The notes beneath the pieces were generated by a model. The model had not been told where the DNA came from. It ran no database searches and saw only the letters and a list, made by a program, of their open reading frames with translations. A stretch of 64,000 nucleotides of DNA from Choristoneura fumiferana (Eukaryota > Arthropoda > Insecta > Lepidoptera > Tortricidae): NCBI RefSeq assembly GCF_025370935.1, contig NC_133472.1, positions 2,938,414-3,002,413 on the forward strand, given 5' to 3'. The number at the start of each line of letters is the position of its first letter. Within the stretch, counting starts at the first letter, position 1. Both the position numbers and the translations under genes were made by a program. Shown here piece by piece: positions 1-9,839 of this stretch.

Positions 1-722
1 ACAGTCGGGGTTGTCCTACTTTTTGTTGGTTAGGTTATTTGTCTTTGAATATGAGTAACTCTTGTGGTGAGTGCTCTGTGGGCGTACGTGCCTTAACACG
101 CAGATACGGTGAGTCGAGCGGCTGGACAAAGTGACTAGAGATCATAACAAGAGTTCACAGATAAATGTAATATGAGAAGGCACTGAGCTTGATGCCAAGT
201 AAGAATATTTGCATGGTCATCGCAAAGGTACTTAAGTATATGTACAAGGTGTTAAGTATACGTACAAGACCGAAAAAAGGCGACACCCAGTTAAAAATCT
301 AAACAACTTACTAAAGTAGAAAGACCATCGAAATTGTCATTTCAGAGTTCAATAAACCCAAACACGGCTTAAATGAAACATAGCTAAGAACCACCGTAAG
401 AAAATTCTTTTTCTTGTAAAAAACGCATCGAAATTGTTATATTCGTTTGAGAGCTACGGTGCCAATAGACAGCAGCAAGCAAGCAGCAAGTTCGTGTCGT
501 GCGGTCCCTCTAACACATAAACTATTAAATACGAGAGCGAGAGGGACGGTACGATACGAACTTCGAGTTTCGAGTTTCGCAGTAGCCCTGCAGATATTAG
601 CGTTAAAGTACTTCTCAGCTCACGCTAATAGAAACAGGAGTATGAACCTCCCACACATACATACACATACATAAAATCACGCCTCTTTCCCAACGTTAGT
701 AGGCAGACACTACATCCTTCCA
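1..722. repeat. Copy 1 of a ~720-bp duplicated block
   Basis: This block runs nearly base for base with 14573-15290 (offset 14570, a few small indels). It starts inside the end of a Fam-D element, passes a shared unique stretch and a Fam-I fold-back (about 475-590), and ends in the tail of the LINE fragment that continues intact at 15246-15527. It stops at the assembly gap. It is either a recent duplication or an uncollapsed second haplotype. The small open frames here are not conserved genes. Confidence 0.85.
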
Positions 723-822
723 NNNNNNNNNNNNNNNNNNNNNNNNNNNNNNNNNNNNNNNNNNNNNNNNNNNNNNNNNNNNNNNNNNNNNNNNNNNNNN
801 NNNNNNNNNNNNNNNNNNNNNN
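723..822. other. Assembly gap (100 N)
   Basis: Exactly 100 unknown bases, a usual placeholder for a join of unknown length. The sequence before it matches 15.2-15.3 kb and the sequence after it does not, so the true distance and even the adjacency are uncertain. Confidence 0.99.
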
Positions 823-1504
823 TTTTTTTTTGTTAAGAATCAGAAGGTTAAAGGAGACTGGACTGGAGATGACCCAAAGGAAGGCCAGCGCCGTTCGCAA
901 GACTGGCAGATTGCTGATTTGGGATCATTTCGTGACATGCACCATGAAACCAATCTCTGAATCACTCTATAGATGGATGTACTAACCTAAATATACTAAA
1001 AGTACCGTTATCGTCTTGGATATGTTCAAGGATACGTCAGTTGATAATAAACATTATCAGTTCTGCTGGCATAGTTGCTGATGAGTGATTTTCGTATTAA
1101 GAAAATCGTACAGGAAGAATAGTAGATTGTTTAACGAGGGAGGAACAATTATAACAATGGTAGGTAAATATTGTTTTTTATAAATATTTATTTAATTATT
1201 TTATATTATGCAAGCGGGGAAAACAAGGCGTGCGGGTCACCTGATGCCTGATGGGAAGCAATCACCGCCGCCTATGGGTATCACGGTGCATTTTGTCACA
1301 ATGCCACATGCAGCCTTATGACGTTCATGCCGTCGCTGTATTACTAATAGTCTTCTTTTTTAGTTGTAAGTTAAAGGGTCATACTGAAAACAACACGCTA
1401 AGTATGGCCCTTTTTGCTTCTTTCGGCACAATGTTTCTTTTCTTTCTTATTATTTAGTAAGAATATGTAAGGTTGTCTTATTTATAATTGTAATTTAATT
1501 TTTT
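823..1504. other. No gene seen; AT-rich, one SINE-like scrap
   Basis: Unassigned sequence. Around 1205-1290 the text resembles the Fam-E 'CCTGATGG...CACCGCCG' segment, probably an old or different subfamily. The 68-codon open frame at 1251-1457 overlaps this scrap and has no protein-like character. Confidence 0.5.
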
Positions 1505-1505
1505 T

Positions 1506-2110
1506 GCAGTGCCGAATTGGCAAAAACGGAACCCTTATAGTTTCGCCATGTCTGTCTGTCTGTCTGTCTGTCCGTCCGCGGCTTTGCTCAGGGACTAGCA
1601 ATGGACTAGAAAGCTGTAATTTTGCACGGATATATAAGTAAAGTATGCCGACAAAATGGTACAATTAAAATTCAAAAAGAACTTTTTTTAGGGTACCTCC
1701 CATAGACGTAAAGTGGGGGTGGTTTTTTTTTCTCATCCAACCCTATAGTGTGGGGTATCGTCGGAGAGGTCTTTTAAAACCATTAGGGGGTTACACAGAC
1801 GATTTTTCGATTCAGGATTTGTTTGCCAAATATTCAACTTCAAAGTGCAAATTTTCATAAAAGTCGAGCGTCCCCCCCTCTAAATCTAAACCGGTGGGTG
1901 GAAAAATTAAAAAAAAACCAGGATGGTAGTAAGTATATCAAACTTTCAAGAAAAATTATAACGGCTAAGTTTGCTTGAGAATTATTAGTAGTTTATGAGT
2001 CAATAGCAGCCTAAGGTATAAAATATACCTAAACTTGGAAGATTCCGTATAAAATACGAAATCCTTAGAAAAATTTTGGGCGTGTCCGACACGCTCTTGG
2101 CCGGTTTTTT
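1506..2110 (-). mobile_element. Fam-C element, full-length type
   Basis: It begins with the GGAACCCTTATAGTTTCGCC module and a (TCTG)n tract, passes the TTGCACGGATATA block, and ends at the palindrome-like GTGTCGGACACGC next to GGCCGG. The same order appears inverted at 26970-27579 and 52717-53593, and in part at 16388, 22475 and 41250. There is no coding capacity, so it is non-autonomous. I cannot name its superfamily. Confidence 0.8.
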
Positions 2111-2411
2111 AACCTCCCTAAGTTGTACCGCTCCGGGAATGCTGTCCCAAGAAGCGGTTCCATATTTTTGTAGTGCGTAGAAAAAGTTTCGCTCAAAGCC
2201 AACCATCAAGGTGGCTATAAATGTCTCTCTCTAGAACATCGTCTGTAACCAACCGCCTCAACTCCAGACTTAGCCTGTAATCATGTTTTTTTGGCGTCAC
2301 GTTTTGATGACATATCTCCATGACGCGCGACTTTCAATACTGATTAGATTTCAGCGAACATGATCATTGCCTGCTTTCGAAGAAATCGCTGACACAATTC
2401 GAAAATTTTAA

Positions 2412-2545
2412 AGGAAAACTATATCATCATCATCATCATCACATTAGGCGTAGGGTAGAACGTGTACTGTTGAACATAGGCTTCCCCCATTGACCTCCGG
2501 TAGTCGGTATTGAGCAGGTATGGGGAGACTGCGGCCCGCGACCAT
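2412..2545 (-). mobile_element. LINE 3' end fragment (RTE-like)
   Basis: A (ATC)n/(ATG)n tail at about 2425 is followed by a segment reading, on the other strand, like the terminal part of RTE-type lepidopteran LINEs. Related 3' ends appear at 17885, 21295 and 40535. Only about 130 bp remain. Confidence 0.5.
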
Positions 2546-2989
2546 CAAACAAAAATCAAGAGAAGATTTCGTATTGTTACAAAATTTCATTCTCATGGCA
2601 ATGGCCAAATTAGTGTTTCAGAAAATACATATCAATGTTTTTATTTCAGTAAATAACATAGCCAAAAATGCAACAACTTGGCCCGCCATTTATTTCGTTA
2701 GTATATATTGTTACGCGAAGGAAAAAGTTTCCCCATCCCTGGTATTGAGCTATTTAAGCTATTAATTATTGGTGTTGGTTATTTCTTCTTAGCATGTGTA
2801 TTCTTAATTTCGATTAATAAAATAACTCAGGTGTTTGATTTAATTGAAAAAATTAGATTTCGTACTTTTAAATTTTTTTATAATTTTTTTTTTTTTGAGA
2901 AATTTTCTTTCTTTTAATAGTATTGTAAATGGGTCAATATGAAATAGTGTATGTTATTCTGTTACTTAACTCAGGAGACATCAGAGATA
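2546..2989. other. No gene seen; AT-rich
   Basis: No repeat family or coding signal was recognised. Two short open frames (2520-2765, 2708-2917) are AT-driven. Confidence 0.5.
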
Positions 2990-3673
2990 CAGTGATAATA
3001 ATTTATATATGGTACCTACACTTGACACCAATGAGGGCTATCGCGTATGAATTCGCCACTAGAGGCGCTAGTGTAGCGTGAGGTCTCCGAAATGTCAAAT
3101 CTCATAGTTTTAAGGTGAGCTACGCGGGTTTATTTATAATTAGAATAATTTTGTGAATATTTTGCAATATCTGAAATTAATTATGGCAAATATGCGTTCC
3201 GGGGCAATGAATATCTGTGTTTTGAGACAGTTTTGTCTTTCGGAAACCTTTGTCCTCCCTTTTTTTCGAACAAAACGGGGACTATACAACACTGTGGCAT
3301 GCTCGATATTTTTATGGTACGGTTTTAAGGTGTATTAAATATGATTTTAATCTAAACTTTGTTTTCACGCCCGTAATAACAGACTTTGAAAGCCATACTT
3401 AAAAACCTCACGCGACAGTGCGCCATCTAGTGAGACAAAAAACGATAGCCCTCATTGACCTAGTCCCAAACTAAGCAAAGCTTGTACTATGGACACTAAG
3501 CAACGGATAAACATACTTATATAGATAAATACATACATAAATACATTTTAAACACCCAAGACCCGAGAACAAACATTCGTATTATTCATACAAATATCTG
3601 CCCCGGCCGGGATTCGAACCCGGAAGCTCAAGCTTCGTAGTCAGGTTCTCTGACCACTTGGTCATCCGATCGT
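2990..3673 (-). mobile_element. Fam-F tRNA-derived SINE, split by Fam-B
   Basis: The tRNA-like head is at the right end: GGATTCGAACCC at about 3609 is the reverse complement of a B box. The tail runs leftward. The body is interrupted at 3030-3456 by a Fam-B element. Joining the flanks (GACACC + GACCTAG) recreates the uninterrupted text seen at 23465 and 37090 (reverse complement GACACCAATTGACC). The distal tail left of 3030 is diverged. Confidence 0.75.
3030..3456 (+). mobile_element. Fam-B 427-bp inverted-repeat element, copy 1
   Basis: Terminal inverted repeats read AATGAGGGCTATCG and CGATAGCCCTCATT. Length is 427 bp, the same as the copies at 6304 and 20193. It carries a 61-codon open frame (3153-3338, starting MNILQYLKLIMANMR) shared by all copies. 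This copy is inverted relative to the other two. It is inserted inside a Fam-F SINE. It is a non-autonomous DNA transposon; the superfamily is uncertain. Confidence 0.9.
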
Positions 3674-4008
3674 CAAAACTCTTAAAAATGCGTCAAAATT
3701 CTCGAAGTCGTTAGAAAAATGAGCCATGAGATAAGCCATGAAGGAATTAAACCAGGAAGGAGACGTTTTACCATGGCGAAAAACTACACTAAAAAGTTGA
3801 ATGACCAAAATGCAGGTTAGCTTACATCCACTGCGCGATGTCTATATCGTCGGAATTTCCCAAAATACTAGGCAAATAAAAGTTTTCGAAACATAGTATG
3901 TTTGACTTAATCTCTCACTCCTTAATTTTTTAAAACCAATTTGGACTCACTCCTTAATTTAAAACGCGGGTTCATGGGTGAGCTGTGCGCCATTCGGTGG
4001 TAAAATAG
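3674..4008. other. No gene seen
   Basis: Unassigned sequence between a SINE head and a Fam-A hairpin. Confidence 0.5.
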
Positions 4009-4202
4009 TCTGTGCGCCTTAGTGTAATTCGGTTACAAAATACGTCTCGATCGCGTACGCGCTAAAATCTCAATTTGTATGGAAACAGGAACATCGCAAA
4101 CGTTCCGCTAGAGGCGCTGTTCGTGTTTCCATATAAATTGAGATTTTAACGCGAACGCGATCGAGACGTATTTTGTAACCGAAAACTTACACTAAGGGTA
4201 CT
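4009..4202. mobile_element. Fam-A ~194-bp hairpin MITE
   Basis: An almost perfect palindrome. The left arm GGTTACAAAATACGTCTCGA is mirrored by TCGAGACGTATTTTGTAACC, and the ends read CCTTAGTG / CACTAAGG. The short loop carries GCTAGAGGCGCTG. It belongs to the commonest hairpin family in the window. An 8-bp flanking repeat at another copy (9037-9230) suggests hAT-type mobilisation. Confidence 0.9.
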
Positions 4203-4898
4203 GGTTCCCACCAAATGAACTGGTCTATGGGGGGAGGCCTAATACCAACAGTAGACAAGCTACGGCTGAGATGACTGAATCTCTCACTTTGACATTATCC
4301 TTCGCTGAACCCAGACAAAACACCAAACATCTTGCTATAACGGGTTTGTACTCTAATGCAGTGGACAGACAGACGGGCGGCGGAACCAGTTATGCTTAAT
4401 ATACCTAAATTAAGAAATCCGGCCAAGCGTGAAACGAACTCGCGTGGAGGGTTTCGACGGTGATTTTTTTTTAATTGCACTTCCCCTTAAATAAAAAATG
4501 ACATATATCAAAGATTTTTCTGTGACATATTAGTAGAAACAATTTTCTGCGTTTTATTTCTATTATAGGCCTAAAGGAGACAACGGGAAGGGAAATGATA
4601 AATTGTTGCCTGTTTTCTTTAATAACTTCGAAGCTATTTATCCTAAAATCATAAATAACATATATTTGATAACATATATTTTCATAATATTTGCCTCGAT
4701 ATTACTCGTGTGTGTTAGCGTGATAAGTCCCATTGGTATTTTGATATTTTCACAAAGAGCTCATTCATTCCATATGTCAAATAACTTTGCACAACTTATT
4801 TTTTCAGTTTTCCCCCACAAAATTAACTTCTATGTTTAAAACTCGTTTACTTACACTTCATGGTCTTTGGGTCATTGAATGAATTACGTATTACAATC
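4203..4898. other. No gene seen; AT-rich
   Basis: A 78-codon open frame at 4603-4839 is hydrophobic and AT-rich with no recognisable motif. Nothing else was identified. Confidence 0.45.
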
Positions 4899-5043
4899 AG
4901 TACCTACCCTTAGTGTAAGTTTTCGGTTACAAAATACGTCTCGATCACGTACGCGTTAAAATCTCAGTTTGTATGGATACACGAACATCGTAAACGTTCC
5001 GCTAGAGGCGCTGTTCGTGTTTGCATACACACTAAGGGCACAG
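4899..5043. mobile_element. Fam-A hairpin, right arm deleted
   Basis: The left arm and loop are normal, but the sequence jumps from GTTCGTGTTTGCATA directly to CACTAAGGGCAC. Most of the right arm is therefore missing and the hairpin is broken. Confidence 0.85.
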
Positions 5044-5169
5044 CAGCACCAATATCTGATACCTATTTACAACGAACCGTGCATAAAACGTCACTACTTT
5101 TAAGAAAGCCCGTATCTCAAAATCGATAATTTTACTGAGTTAGATATTAACATTATATCAAGAGTCAGA

Positions 5170-5433
5170 GTTTATTCGACTGGATGGCAAACGAGCAAGT
5201 GGGTCTGATGGTATGAGATCACCACCGCCCATAAATTTTGCAACACCAGGGGTATTGCAGACGCGTTGCCAACCTAGAGGCCTAAGATGGGATACCTCAC
5301 GTGCCAGTATTCACCGGCTGTCTTACTCTCCACGCCGAAACACAACAGTGCAAGCACTGCTGCTTCACGGCAGGATTAGCGAGCAAGATGGTAGTAGCAA
5401 TCCGGGCGGACCTTGCACAAGGTCCTATCACCT
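5170..5433 (+). mobile_element. Fam-E SINE-like element
   Basis: It starts GACTGGATGGCAAACGAGCA and contains CACCACCGCCCATAAA, GCAGACGCGTTGCCAACCTA and CTTCACGGCAGGATTAGCGA. It ends in CCTTGCACAAGG. Other copies are at 31013 (-), 36188, 49028 and 53280 (-). No protein is encoded. It may be a SINE or the conserved 3' end of a LINE. Confidence 0.8.
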
Positions 5434-5879
5434 GTATTGGTTTGAGCTACGAGATTTTTTCAAAGCATTGACGAAATATCTGATACGACTCTATTTCTAG
5501 TGTTCTTCCTTTTGAAGTACAGAACCCTAGAAACTTCGAAACTAGTTTATAGTTATTCCGTAAAATACTTATTTGCACTCAAATATTAGGTTTTTAGTTT
5601 CGGATCTTTTATAGATTCACCCATTTGCTGAGCTGCTTTAGTTTTCGAGATATTGAAGTTTAAAATTACAATGTCGGGGGTCTCATCTTTTCTAATTTGG
5701 TTTGGTTGTTGGACCACAGTTTTTGTGTTATTTTACTTTTGCTATAAAATACTCATGACCTCTTTAAACTCGAAATTCGTTGCACGACGTGAATGTAAAT
5801 GAAGTGACCTCTTATTTCAATTTAAACTTTAAATTTTACTGTATGTTGAACATGAAACTACCGTGAGACTCACTCATAT
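5434..5879. other. No gene seen
   Basis: It contains a short motif (ATCTGATACGACTCTATTTC at about 5477) that recurs near 55360 and 58785 as part of another dispersed repeat. Otherwise unassigned. Confidence 0.45.
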
Positions 5880-6120
5880 TAAATATAATGACCCGGATAA
5901 CTCACGTCTTAAATCGAGTTTAGCTCGACATGTTTCATGATGATGAAAACGCGGGTAGTTGTGTGCCGTGTCAGTTTCGTCGGGTAGTCGCGCGAGCAGA
6001 GCGGCGTGTTGCAGCAGCCGCTGAGTCGCGTTGCTCCGAAGACGAAGGGCTACGGATTAGCCCGAAACATGTCGAGCTAAACTCGATTTAAGACGTGAGT
6101 TATCCGAGTCATTATATTTA
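5880..6120. mobile_element. 241-bp MITE with ~55-bp terminal inverted repeats
   Basis: The left arm TAAATATAATGACCCGGATA is mirrored by TATCCGAGTCATTATATTTA at the right end. The arms continue through CTCACGTCTTAAATCGAG with about one mismatch. The ~110-bp centre is conspicuously CG-rich, unlike the AT-rich flanks. No transposase is encoded. Confidence 0.9.
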
Positions 6121-6303
6121 CTGTATGTTGTTTTGAAAAGAAACTTTACATTTTTAAGCGATTGCCTGAAAGAAGGTTATGTTTTCCGGTGTATGTATAT
6201 TACGTACAGTCACATGTCGTGCGTCACAGTTCGTGAGTGGAGGGCCACATTTTTGTATCGAGAAAGTGTTGTGTCTATGAATACCAGATTAGAGGCCCAT
6301 TTA

Positions 6304-6730
6304 AATGAGGGCTATCGTTTTTTGTCTCACCAGATGGCGCACTGTTGCGTGAGGTTTTTAAGTATGACTTTCAAAGTCTGTTATTACGGGCGTGAAAACA
6401 AAGTTTAGATTAAAATCATATTTAATACACCTTAAAACCGTACCATAAAAATATCGAGCATGCCACAGTGTTGCATAGTCCCCGTTTTGTTTGGAAATAA
6501 GGGAGGACAAAGGTTTCCGAAAGACAAAACTGTCTCAAAACACAGACATTCATTGCCCCAGAACGCATATTTGCCATAATTAATTTCAGATATTGCAAAA
6601 TATTCACAAAATTATTCTAATTATAAATAAACCCGCGTAGCTCACCCAAAAACTATGAGATTTGACATTTCGGAGACCTCACGCTACACTAGCGCCTCTA
6701 GCGGCGAATTCATACGCGATAGCCCTCATT
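6304..6730 (-). mobile_element. Fam-B 427-bp inverted-repeat element, copy 2
   Basis: Same ends and same length as the copies at 3030 and 20193. The 61-codon frame is on the minus strand at 6422-6607 with a few amino-acid changes. It is inverted relative to copy 1, only 2.8 kb away, so the two could pair as a long hairpin. Confidence 0.9.
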
Positions 6731-7995
6731 GTGTCGATTTTGACAGCTGGCTGTTCCAAATGTGAAACTCATTACAGTACTATATTTGATACTGTAATGA
6801 ACATCGACACTGCTGTTACCTACCACAGACAATAAAGTTGTCATAGTAAAATCGGTTGTTTAATGCCGGTCATTGCCGACGGTTCGTGATTAAATATCTG
6901 AAAACAAGAAAGTAGTTTCCTCAGAATCGAGAGTTGAATCGATTACACTATGTTTTAAATCAGGTCGTATTTTTGTTTTATTGTGCCCAATCTAAAAGTT
7001 ACGACATCAACAGACGCCAGTATAATATTTCAGCGAGGTTTCGATAATTTAATACTGGCCGGTTTGCTGTCACTGTGTGATTCTCTTCTAAAAAAAACAA
7101 AGCGCAACTGACAAAAACAAATCATGAGTGTAGAATTAGAAATTAGAATTACTGGCTAAGCAAAACACACCAATATCTTTTAAAATAATTCAGATATTCA
7201 ATTATAACATCCCTCTTTTTGCGTTGGGGGTCAAAAATAAGTTCAATCAAATTACTCACAATTAAAAAATATTTTTGTGTTGTCTCAGGTTTTCAGGTAT
7301 TTAATTCACCTTGTAGGTACTATAGGTAGAGGACTTATGATATGTGTGTACTTAGATAATATTCATTAGGGCACTGGGCACACATACTTGCAACATAATG
7401 AAATTCATGATGTAATTGTTGGTTAAGTTATATGTTGACTAACACTCAGGCATGTAAGATACTTGTGGTTTGTATGATGCGCTGAAAATACTGTAGTTTC
7501 TCCAAAACAGGTAAATGTGGTCTTAAGTTGGGTTTAACCCACGGCTCGGTATTAAGGGGCAGATAGGTATACTTTGTTGAACTGGGAATTTTTAAAAAGT
7601 ACCAATTCTTTTATTATTTTTACCCGACTGCTCGGAGGAGGGTTATAATAGAAGAGACAATTGTTACAAACCAATTTTCATATTTTCGTATAAACTAATA
7701 TTGTTTTTTTTTAATAATACTATTTTGGTGAATGATGTCATACTTAGTTTTATCTAGTTCTGCCATACCTATGCAGCTTTATTGACGACTCTATAACTCT
7801 ATTAGTGTTCGCCTTGTGTTCGCAAGCGTAATCATTAGATGCGACAGTTGAATAAAAATTAGGGGATTTCGCTTAATTCCCATGGGAAATCCCGAAGATT
7901 ACATCGCGGTCCTCGACGACGCATGATCGAACATATGTCAGTTAACTATAAGAAATTCACAAAAGGTTCGCAAAATGTATACAAAAAATAAAACA
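6731..7995. other. No gene seen; AT-rich
   Basis: Long unassigned tract. At about 7620-7650 a weak resemblance to the Fam-D end (GAGGGTTATAATA) is visible. No open frame with coding character. Confidence 0.5.
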
Positions 7996-8587
7996 TGTAC
8001 AGTCAGTGTTGTCACATCTACTAACTTTTTGGTAGATCTACTTATTTCGCCTCCGTTCTACCTATCTACCACCCTCGGCCTCAAATCTACATATTTTTCA
8101 AGATATTACGATTGTAAACCATTTTCCACGCGTGTAATGAAATGTTACTTACATACTATCTAATTTAGGGGCTGTTTCACCATCCATTGATTAGCGTTAA
8201 CCGACGGTTAAATGTGATGCCGTCTCCGTCTATTCGAACAAAACAAATAGAGACGGCATCACACCTAACCGCCAGTTAACACTAATCAATGGATGGTGAA
8301 ACAGCCCCTTAGCCTATCTTTTAATTTCAGCACTTAAAACGGAACGCTTTAATCAAGTGGAGATCCTAACTCTGAATATTTGAGTTTATTTAATAAGAAT
8401 ATGGACAAACTGAACATCACGAATAAATAATTAAAAAAAAAACTTGCGCATTTTTAATCATTAAAAATGTATTAACCTTGAGTTGATAGATCTACCTATT
8501 TTCCATTTCAAATACAACCAATTTCTTCTAATTTTTGTACCCTGTTCTACCGTTTTTCATAAATTGTATGTGACAACACTGTGTACA
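7996..8587. mobile_element. Inverted-repeat element carrying a nested Fam-H
   Basis: The ends are TGTACAGTCAGTGTTGTCACAT on the left and ATGTGACAACACTGTGTACA on the right. The arms also share the 'TAGATCTAC' stretch. Fam-H (8168-8308) lies within it. Non-coding. Confidence 0.65.
8168..8308. mobile_element. Fam-H 141-bp PIF/Harbinger-like MITE
   Basis: A perfect-looking foldback: GGGGCTGTTTCACCATCCAT is mirrored at the right end, with GATGCCGTCTC / GAGACGGCATC inside. It is flanked by TTA on both sides. The other copies at 32211 and 58214 are flanked by TAA. A 3-bp TWA duplication is the hallmark of PIF/Harbinger transposons. Confidence 0.88.
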
Positions 8588-8933
8588 GTAACCTATATTG
8601 TCAGTCAAAAATAAAAATAGAATTTACAATGTCAAATTAGAGTTAAATTCAATAGTAACCTGTCACTGACAATTTTGACTAACCTAACAATATGAATATA
8701 CATACACATACAGGTTAGGTATACATACGCTCGAAAAAAAAATATGTTTTTTTATTCTGACACTTCATTTTTTTTTTCAAAAACATAATCCTCCTTCAGG
8801 CAGTGGGGTAAAACGTTACGTGCTCGAAGTGCTGTCGCCTTAATAAATACTTTTATCATTACATTACGCATAGTGCCTACGTGCTTGCTCACGCGCATAA
8901 AATTGTTCCCGGTAAAAACCAACCGTCAAACTG

Positions 8934-9259
8934 GGGGGGCTACTATGAATTTCGAAAATCGAAGTTCGTGTCGTTCCGTCTCTATGACGCTTATACTATT
9001 TAATACGAGAGTAAGAGGGACTGTACGATACGAACTGTGCCCTTAGTGTAAGTTTTCGGTTACAAAATACGTCTCGATCGCTTTCGCGTTAAAATCTCAA
9101 TTTGTATAGAAACACGAACATCGCAAACGTTCCGCTAGAGGCGCTGTTCGTGTTTCCATATAAATTGAGATTTTAACGCGAACGCGATCGTGACGTATTT
9201 TGTAACCGAAAAGTTACACTAGGGGTACTGTACGAACTCCGGTTTTCGAATTTCGGAAT
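8934..9259. mobile_element. Fam-I fold-back element split by Fam-A
   Basis: The outer arms (GGGCTACTATGAATTTCG at the left, TTCGAATTTCGG at the right) and the centre (GACGCTTATACTATTTAATA) match Fam-I copies such as 57713-57826. The element is opened at 9036/9231 by an inserted Fam-A hairpin. Confidence 0.8.
9037..9230. mobile_element. Fam-A hairpin with 8-bp flanking duplication
   Basis: A complete hairpin starting GTGCCCTTAGTG and ending CACTAGGGGTACTG. TACGAACT occurs immediately on both sides (9029-9036 and 9231-9238). It occurs once in the reconstructed Fam-I target, so this is a true target-site duplication. Confidence 0.9.
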
Positions 9260-9531
9260 GGTTATGTTCAACTACTGTACCGCAACAAATCTCAAATTGA
9301 TATTAACAATAGAAGTATTTTTGAAGTCTGTGTGTGTTGCAGAATACAACTCCATGTGTTCTAGTGAAACAAAACATAAACGCCCCGTCAAACTAGCACT
9401 TTGTTCTAAGAACCCGCGCGCACGTGATGTGTATTTTAATTTATAACAAATGGCGGACTTTATTTCCAGAACAATACAGGTCCAACTATAAAAAAGGTAT
9501 ATTAGGTACAATAAAATTAAATAAACTAAAA

Positions 9532-9798
9532 CTATAATAAATCTAAAAATGGACCCTGCGGCATGGTACCAAAGATGCCGGCAGCATTTCCCCGCTGGAT
9601 CGCAAGACTGATGCGTTGAGCGAGGAAACTGCCAGCTCTTCGGTCTCCTGTGGTATCTCTGAGTCTCTTTGATAGATCTTTGAAGAGACTCAGAGCGCCA
9701 GGGCCCCACGGACCAAGGGTCTCGACGCCGAAAGGTACAAAATCATATTCGGCACCGAGACCACTGTATTTTCCTGCTTTGGCAGTTTCCATTTCCAT
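9532..9798 (-). pseudogene. LINE reverse-transcriptase C-terminal fragment
   Basis: The minus-strand frame encodes the 88-residue end of a LINE polyprotein with the motif FVPFGVETLGPWGPGALSLF. RAGSFLAQRISLAIQRGNAA follows, typical of the conserved tail after the RT domain in a widespread animal LINE group. The upstream RT and endonuclease are absent, so this is a 5'-truncated dead copy. A sister copy lies at 34390-34680, and a diverged relative at 17295-17420. Confidence 0.8.
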
Positions 9799-9839
9799 TA
9801 TAACAAATTACCTGATATTTTTAAGGACATGATTTTAAA

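Noticed and set aside
9272..9709. 145-codon minus-strand open frame
   Set aside because: It overlaps the true LINE fragment in another frame and mixes LINE antisense with AT-rich flank. No protein-like features.
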